Shown in pieces: positions 60,401 to 64,000 of a DNA stretch of 64,000 nucleotides. How positions within the stretch are numbered: the stretch's first letter is position 1; every line of letters starts with the position of its first letter. The position numbers and the translations under genes are program-made. The notes under the pieces are model-generated. The model worked only from the letters and a program-made list of their open reading frames with translations. It was not told where the DNA came from and did no database searches. Source of the DNA: Glandiceps talaboti. Lineage: Eukaryota; Hemichordata; Enteropneusta; Spengelidae. The DNA is taken from the NCBI RefSeq assembly GCF_964340395.1, contig NC_135549.1, positions 23,949,842 to 24,013,841 of the forward strand, in the 5' to 3' direction.

Positions 60401-62124
60401 CAAATTAAATTAGTTGAACCTAACATTCTGACAATCCATGTCCAGGATTTGATCACCTTGTTCATAGGGAGGTAAGAAATTTGGTTACACCTCTCTTAGA
60501 TTCTTTGTACTAAAATGCGCCATAATTTGGGTGGGGAAACACCCTTGATAAGCCTTAAACTTGGACAGAATAACCCTACATACATTTGAAATCATGTAAA
60601 TACAAAATCATTCCACATGCCATTGCTGCTGGGTAGTCCTGACTAGTTAAGGGCAAACTGATATTTATTGACACTTCAACTATTTCACTAGATGTTTACA
60701 AAATGTAATATATCAAAAGAAAAATTTAAATATGATTATTCTCTACTAGCTGTGGAGGTAAGTGTGATTCTACTTTGTATGTGAAATGTTATTAATATTT
60801 TAATTCTATTTTAATTTTATTTATAAACACTGCTGGGGCATTTTTTTAAATTTATTCATTCAGTTGTGTTAAAATATTAGTGACATGGGATATTATATTA
60901 GTGACATGATAGAGCAGAATACATTTTTGTATGTGCATTATTTCCAAATTAGATTGAGTGATGGTGTGGGGGTCTTTTAAAAATATTTTTTATGGGGGGT
61001 GTCAGAGTGTTTGTTGTACCGTTAAGAATCCACTAACACCCCACCCCACCCCCAGAAACTGACAGAAGGTACAATAATGAGTTCAATATATTTCCAAAAG
61101 TGCAATGCATTACTCACACCATACTGAAATGCATGACATACAGTGGGGCCATGGTCACTGGTCTCTGTGATAGATAGATATATGGTTTACTCTTTGATAA
61201 TGTTTAATATACCATAGTAACAGAATGTCTTGTTATTGAACTTAAAGGCCAAGAGCAGGTCTACAACAATAACATATTGTGTGTTCAAGGTTTAGAAAAA
61301 TGATATGAACAGATTTAGACAGTCAGTTGACATGACCTTGAACGTTGAAGGACAATATTGATTGTTCAAATGTACTTACTATTATTTGCAGTACTGAATA
61401 GGTGAAGGTGCACTGGACTGAAGCCAAGGGTATTTTTATACCACTACTACACTAATAAGAAAAGCAGCATAAAATATACACGGACAACTATCTAATAATA
61501 GTAATATATGCTCAAGACATGTGAGAATCATGTACAATATAAACAACATATTCCTTTTTGAAATGACACTCCTTTGTACTTATTTTATTTTTTATAATCA
61601 TAAAATGACAAGTTTGACGTAATTTCTACTTATTATATACAGTTGCATCAAAATTTACGTATTTGCTGGAATGTACATGTACTGTATCATTGTATGCTAG
61701 AAATCTTATTTGAACTTGTTGTACGAATGTTTGCAATTAATTGCTGTCAATACTTTTACTAGAACTAAACCGCGAACTTTGGTGATGATTTCTTACATGG
61801 TCTAAAATTTACATGAAACTGACTAGATGCATGTCAACATATAAGTTCCATGGTTTGATCACCAAATGCACTTACTACATACATGTTAATCATTGCAGAA
61901 CCTGGGCTTACGGTCTGTACCGTACGTTCATTCGGTTATTTGTCACTTTGTGAGCACTCGGGGAACACGTTCGCCCCTATGTGATTATATACTACAGTTC
62001 TCACTTACTTTGGTGTAGCACAGTCTGGTAGTTCCCAACATTTTGTATAGATATATAGCCCGTCCTTGTTGACGAAGTGTGGAAGTTCCGAGTACGGTAC
62101 ACCCTGAGGACTCTCACCTGGCAT
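42289..62124 (-). CDS. MGLL: Monoacylglycerol lipase (7-exon gene model)
   Basis: Coding exons in transcript order: 62124-62009, 55771-55665, 54646-54510, 48693-48583, 45764-45675, 44829-44614, 42429-42289; 918 bases, 305 aa (human 303). All junctions are GT-AG with consistent phase. An alpha/beta hydrolase: oxyanion-region HGAGEH (about 46-51), nucleophile elbow GHSMGG with Ser119, acid Asp236 in GDQDKL, and His266 in WHALHKE. These align to human Ser122, Asp239 and His269. The start MPGESPQGVPYSELPHFVN aligns with the human N-terminus. The enzyme cleaves monoacylglycerols, including 2-arachidonoylglycerol, to fatty acid and glycerol at membranes through its cap region (about 150-200, by family). 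Human cysteines 201, 208 and 242 are replaced by Tyr, Arg and Val. Introns total about 19 kb and are full of repeats. Confidence 0.96.
42523..42890. mobile_element. Inverted-repeat element in MGLL intron 6
   Basis: Ends AGATTGGCACCAGTCCATTG and, inverted, GACTGGTGCCAGTCTATC, with arms of about 30 bases. An internal ACACCAGTCCCTTGGGAGG copy sits near 42738. No coding capacity. Confidence 0.65.
42891..44613. other. Remainder of MGLL intron 6
   Basis: AT-rich intronic DNA without recognised repeats or exons; short open frames here show no family similarity. Confidence 0.5.
44614..44829 (-). CDS. MGLL: MGLL coding exon 6 (catalytic Asp)
   Basis: Residues 188-259, VELYTNDPLVYHGGMKARW to STDKHLQ. 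Asp236 in QQGDQDKLVEPSG is the triad acid. Acceptor tcacag, donor gtatga. Confidence 0.96.
45675..45764 (-). CDS. MGLL: MGLL coding exon 5 (cap region)
   Basis: Residues 158-187, VFLARMTAYVMPQFQIDKIK then PEYVSRDPKE, the lid/cap part that varies most between species. Acceptor ggtcag, donor gtgagt. Confidence 0.92.
45850..46080 (-). mobile_element. tRNA-derived SINE in MGLL intron 4
   Basis: Minus strand begins GGTGGCCGAATGGTTAAACC, a tRNA A-box-like start, and about 35 bases later has the B-box-like GGGTTTGAACCC. It is followed by a body with GGTTTTCCCCGGTTACTCTG, seen in the bodies of many invertebrate SINEs. It is not a tRNA gene, since the cloverleaf cannot close cleanly and a SINE body follows. 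Confidence 0.72.
46470..46612. repeat. Short minisatellite GAGCCTCGCTAATAGTGAGA
   Basis: Five imperfect units of about 25-35 bases in MGLL intron 4, varying by insertion of ATA/ACTATA within CTAATAGTGAG. Confidence 0.85.
47690..48460. repeat. Repeat element with internal duplication in MGLL intron 4
   Basis: CTGTGATAGGCAGGAATTGG followed by CTTGA[T/C]TTTGAT and a GACC..AAGGTC stretch occurs near 47829 and 48128, and a weaker version near 47705. It ends with GGACAGATGGATGGACGG and a poly-C tract at 48425. AACATCAATAAA-containing flanks recur at 47558 and 48500. Probably a non-autonomous dispersed repeat. Confidence 0.6.
48583..48693 (-). CDS. MGLL: MGLL coding exon 4
   Basis: Residues 121-157, GGLIALLAALERPDQFAGVV then LISPAVVANPATAT, as in human [20 protein letters not shown]. 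Acceptor ttcag, donor gtaagt. Confidence 0.96.
49240..49500 (+). repeat. Dispersed AT-rich element in MGLL introns, copy 1
   Basis: Contains AACAAAAAATGTGGGAATAC and GGTTGTTCTACATCACAACA. Reverse-strand relatives lie at about 53500-53660 and 59890-60050. Its second half (GACATCTTGTCAGTATCAGC, then GACTGTGTGCATAGA) resembles 55390-55570. Confidence 0.55.
49602..49912 (-). mobile_element. Short copy C of the internally repetitive family
   Basis: Read on the minus strand it starts AGCACAACTGAACTGATAAG, then GTTCAATAGTGCTATAGGCA, a TG-rich tract, one GCCTAACAACAAGACCAC unit, and ends with ACAACTGTTGTGCC-like sequence AACAGTTGTGCCACAATGCC. It is 311 bases, an internally deleted version of copies A and B, in MGLL intron 3. 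Confidence 0.75.
50000..51349. other. Part of MGLL intron 3 without recognised features
   Basis: AT-rich intronic DNA; only a G-run near 50560 stands out. Confidence 0.45.
51350..52450. repeat. Degenerate satellite, ACACATCGATGCATT units, in MGLL intron 3
   Basis: About 1.1 kb of irregular units of about 40-55 bases sharing TGTTAAACATGTGAACACAT followed by CGATGCATT and CATATAATG. A long near-identical stretch recurs (TTAACATTTGAACACATTGATG-type text at 52014 and 52144). No coding potential. Confidence 0.75.
53500..53660 (-). repeat. Dispersed AT-rich element in MGLL introns, copy 2
   Basis: Minus strand carries GGTTCTACATCATGACAACA and AGTCAAAACATTCAAAATTA, matching the order of the copies at 49240 and 59890. 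A perfect hairpin AATATTGAGCATAA/TTATGCTCAATATA lies just before it at about 53462-53492. Confidence 0.5.
54510..54646 (-). CDS. MGLL: MGLL coding exon 3 (nucleophile)
   Basis: Residues 75-120, VGHGQSQG and LPVFLIGHSM. Ser119 is the catalytic serine; the intron falls inside the GHSM/GG elbow. Acceptor ccacag, donor gtgagt. Confidence 0.96.
55665..55771 (-). CDS. MGLL: MGLL coding exon 2
   Basis: Residues 39-74, GLVMVLHGAGEHCERYDDVA to LVFAHDH. Contains the HG oxyanion motif. Acceptor aaatag, donor g|gtatgt. Confidence 0.95.
58301..58330. repeat. Poly-C tract in MGLL intron 1
   Basis: Homopolymer-rich C run near 58310-58328, paired with a G run of about 24 at 58580-58603. Both are likely length-unstable. 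Confidence 0.7.
58978..59369. mobile_element. TTAA-type palindromic MITE, copy 2 (diverged)
   Basis: Starts AGTGTCCATAGGGACGATGA after TTAA (58974-58977) and ends CTCATCCATATGGCCACT followed by TTCA. It shares with copy 1 the TACTTGAAAAAATAA-like arm and the central TGTTTGTTATTGTATG. About 392 bases, more diverged arms, so an older insertion. Confidence 0.78.
59372..59793. mobile_element. Inverted-repeat element adjoining the TTAA MITE
   Basis: Outer ends CACAGGCACTTGAATCAAT and ATTGATTCGAGTGCCTGTG. The arms continue inward through AATAAGAGAAGGTAC and TCGACATTTGAACTG to CCTCATTAGCAT, about 110 bases each. The core includes GCGCAGCCGGCCGTACGATT on the minus strand. It begins three bases after the previous element. 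Confidence 0.78.
59890..60050 (-). repeat. Dispersed AT-rich element in MGLL introns, copy 3
   Basis: Minus strand has AACAAAAAATATGGAATATA, CCGTTCTACATCAAGACAAC and GAGTCAAAATGTTCAAAATT, parallel to copies at 49240 and 53500. Confidence 0.55.
60060..62008. other. 5' part of MGLL intron 1
   Basis: AT-rich intronic DNA; no exon, tRNA-like or clear inverted-repeat structure seen. Confidence 0.5.
62009..62124 (-). CDS. MGLL: MGLL coding exon 1
   Basis: Residues 1-38, including VPYSELPHFVNKDGLYIYTK, like the human IPYQDLPHLVNADGQYLF. No close upstream in-frame stop was seen, so the start rests on homology. Donor AA|gtaagt. Confidence 0.93.
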
Positions 62125-64000
62125 AGTGGTGCTGTGTGGTAAATGGTTACGTGTTATGGCAAACGGCTGCGATGAACAACAAACTTGAATGGGTACGGTG
62201 TGATTTATCTGAAAATCGTGAATGGGTCGAGTGACTTCTACTTATCTCATAAGCCTGGGAACATAGAACCTTCGTTGTTGATCGTCAATTCGGTAGTGAC
62301 GGACTTGTGAATAAACCTTGAAACGAGGTCAGGGCTCGTTCATTTCACTTTCAGTAAACGGTGAAGTTCTCATGGATCCATAGGTCTTGCCTCATGAGGG
62401 CGCTAAACCACATCCCGTTATGGTGTCCGTCACCAAGCTGTAACACTCGCGCACTCGTCACGACCTGTTGACAATTTCGCAGCTGACGCACTTCTGGATA
62501 AATGACAGTCGTGTTAACTACATATGAGTACATAATTGGGTTTGAATATTGTGATTGGAAAGAAGTAACATGGCAACATGAGGCCACAAGAAAGGGTTCC
62601 ACGAAGAGCGTCGACAAAGACTTGTTAAATATTATGCAGTTATCATTCACTTTGTCTCAAGTTGAAAGTTTTTTTTTTATTTAAATGAAATTCGTTTTAC
62701 AAAATAACTAGGCAAATCGAAACAATTGTGTAGTGCTGATTATTATCACTATTAGTTTCTACCTGTCGACTCTCTCGCCAGTCAATAAAATTTAACGTTC
62801 ACTAAGATATACGTTTTTACCAATTAATAGAATGATCATAGCAGTCACGCCGGTTAGTGCTATGACATATCCATAAAGTGAGAGTGTAGGCGTACGTGTA
62901 CATAAGAGCTTACACTAAGTCTAAGTCTGTATTCCGAGTATATGATGGGTTCATATGTCACATATCATATCATATCATACCATATCATATCATATCATAT
63001 CATATCATATCATATCATATCATATCATATCATATCATATCATATCATATCATATCATATCATATCATATCATATCATATCATATCATATCATAGCATAG
63101 CATAGCATATCATATCATATCATATCACATCATATCATATCATATCTCATATATCATATCATATCATCATATATTATATCATAAGCTTATCATATCATAT
63201 CATATATCATATATTATTATATCATATCATATCATATCATATCATATCATATCATATCATATCATATCATATATCATATCATATCTCATACCATATCATA
63301 TATCGTATATCGTTATATCAAATCATATCATACATATCACATCATATCATATTCCCTATACGAAGGATCTAATTCATCCACTCGAGGTTTACCCAATCTA
63401 CAACCTGTTTCATACCACACCTGTGACCCGCTGCTGACAATCACCGTGCACCATGACAGATACTGTGTCGAGGGGAGTGAAACGACAACTTACCACTTTT
63501 AACTTTCTACAGCCCCAAAGAAAAGATATCACCACGAGTAAATTAGGTCAAAGGTGTAACTTTGTCTCATATCCAATGCATTGACACAACCTCTGAAAAA
63601 GCTTTCCAAGGTTTGGAATGATAAGGTTAAATGTTATATTTCGTACTTTACTTTAGATAGCCTAGATCGACCACATGCACCCATATCCCGTCGACTGTTA
63701 CAGTACAAGTCAAACTATCTGTTGCGTTTATATCAGCTTTTTCGTACATACGGCTATATTTTTTGTAAAACATTTTGTCTATTAATTTCATAAATAAGCT
63801 TATACTTGTCTGTGGCCTCGGTAATAAAGTTGTACCACGACGATATACATCACAGACAAGTCCGTCTTTTCTGTGTATACATGTATGTGACACGTGTGTT
63901 TTTAGGATTATGTATAAAATGTAAGTGTTTTTCATAACACAGAATTTCCAACGGGAAGTGAGTGCGGAGAAACCTTGGCAATGACATATACAGTATCAGT
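62125..64000. other. MGLL 5' flank
   Basis: No coding exon is supported. Likely holds the MGLL promoter just upstream of 62124; no TATA box was identified with confidence. The CATAT array is listed separately. The window ends in unannotated sequence. Confidence 0.5.
62962..63352. repeat. (CATAT)n pentanucleotide satellite
   Basis: About 390 bases of CATAT units, pure to about 63090, then with CATAG, CATCAT and single-base interruptions. The HIISY open frame is an artefact. It lies about 840 bases upstream of the MGLL start codon. Confidence 0.95.

Noticed and set aside
62351-62650. 99-codon open frame on minus strand upstream of MGLL
   Set aside because: Its peptide has no known domain, and the MGLL N-terminus is already complete with exon 1.

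Overview
The window is invertebrate animal nuclear DNA. It is AT-rich, has intron-split genes with ordinary GT-AG junctions, very long repeat-filled introns, and many simple-sequence arrays (TATG, CAGA, TG, CATAT) and short inverted-repeat elements. Protein content and repeat style suggest a marine invertebrate, perhaps a deuterostome; I cannot fix the phylum from sequence alone. No prokaryotic operons, rRNA, CRISPR or viral genes were seen.

Four protein-coding genes can be supported, and three were reassembled exon by exon. (1) ABTB1 (ankyrin plus two BTB domains), plus strand, 12 coding exons from 3647 to 14588, 480 aa. (2) An intronless SGNH/GDSL-type hydrolase with an N-terminal membrane anchor, minus strand, 22840 to 21311, 509 aa. 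(3) An otopetrin-family proton channel, plus strand, 5 coding exons from 28828 to 34311, 578 aa with 12 predicted membrane segments. (4) MGLL (monoacylglycerol lipase), minus strand, 7 coding exons from 62124 down to 42289, 305 aa with an intact Ser-Asp-His triad. In all three spliced models every intron phase closes and the total length divides by three.

Layout: 1-3646 upstream DNA with simple repeats and a 148-bp-arm foldback element; 3647-14588 ABTB1; 14589-21310 its 3' flank and several copies of an internally repetitive element; 21311-22840 the hydrolase; 22841-28827 intergenic DNA with microsatellites; 28828-34311 otopetrin; 34312-42288 intergenic DNA with a TTAA-flanked palindromic element and, just beyond the MGLL stop, an 11-unit 59-bp array carrying a palindrome in each unit; 42289-62124 MGLL; 62125-64000 MGLL upstream DNA with a large CATAT array.

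ABTB1 and MGLL point toward each other, as they do in the human 3q21 region, so this looks like ancient microsynteny with two extra genes between them. The four genes have no obvious shared pathway. The most unusual local structures are a ladder of six degenerate copies of the 3' splice site and start of ABTB1 exon 11, the palindrome array at the MGLL 3' end, and an otopetrin 5' splice site that is the first unit of a GTAT microsatellite.
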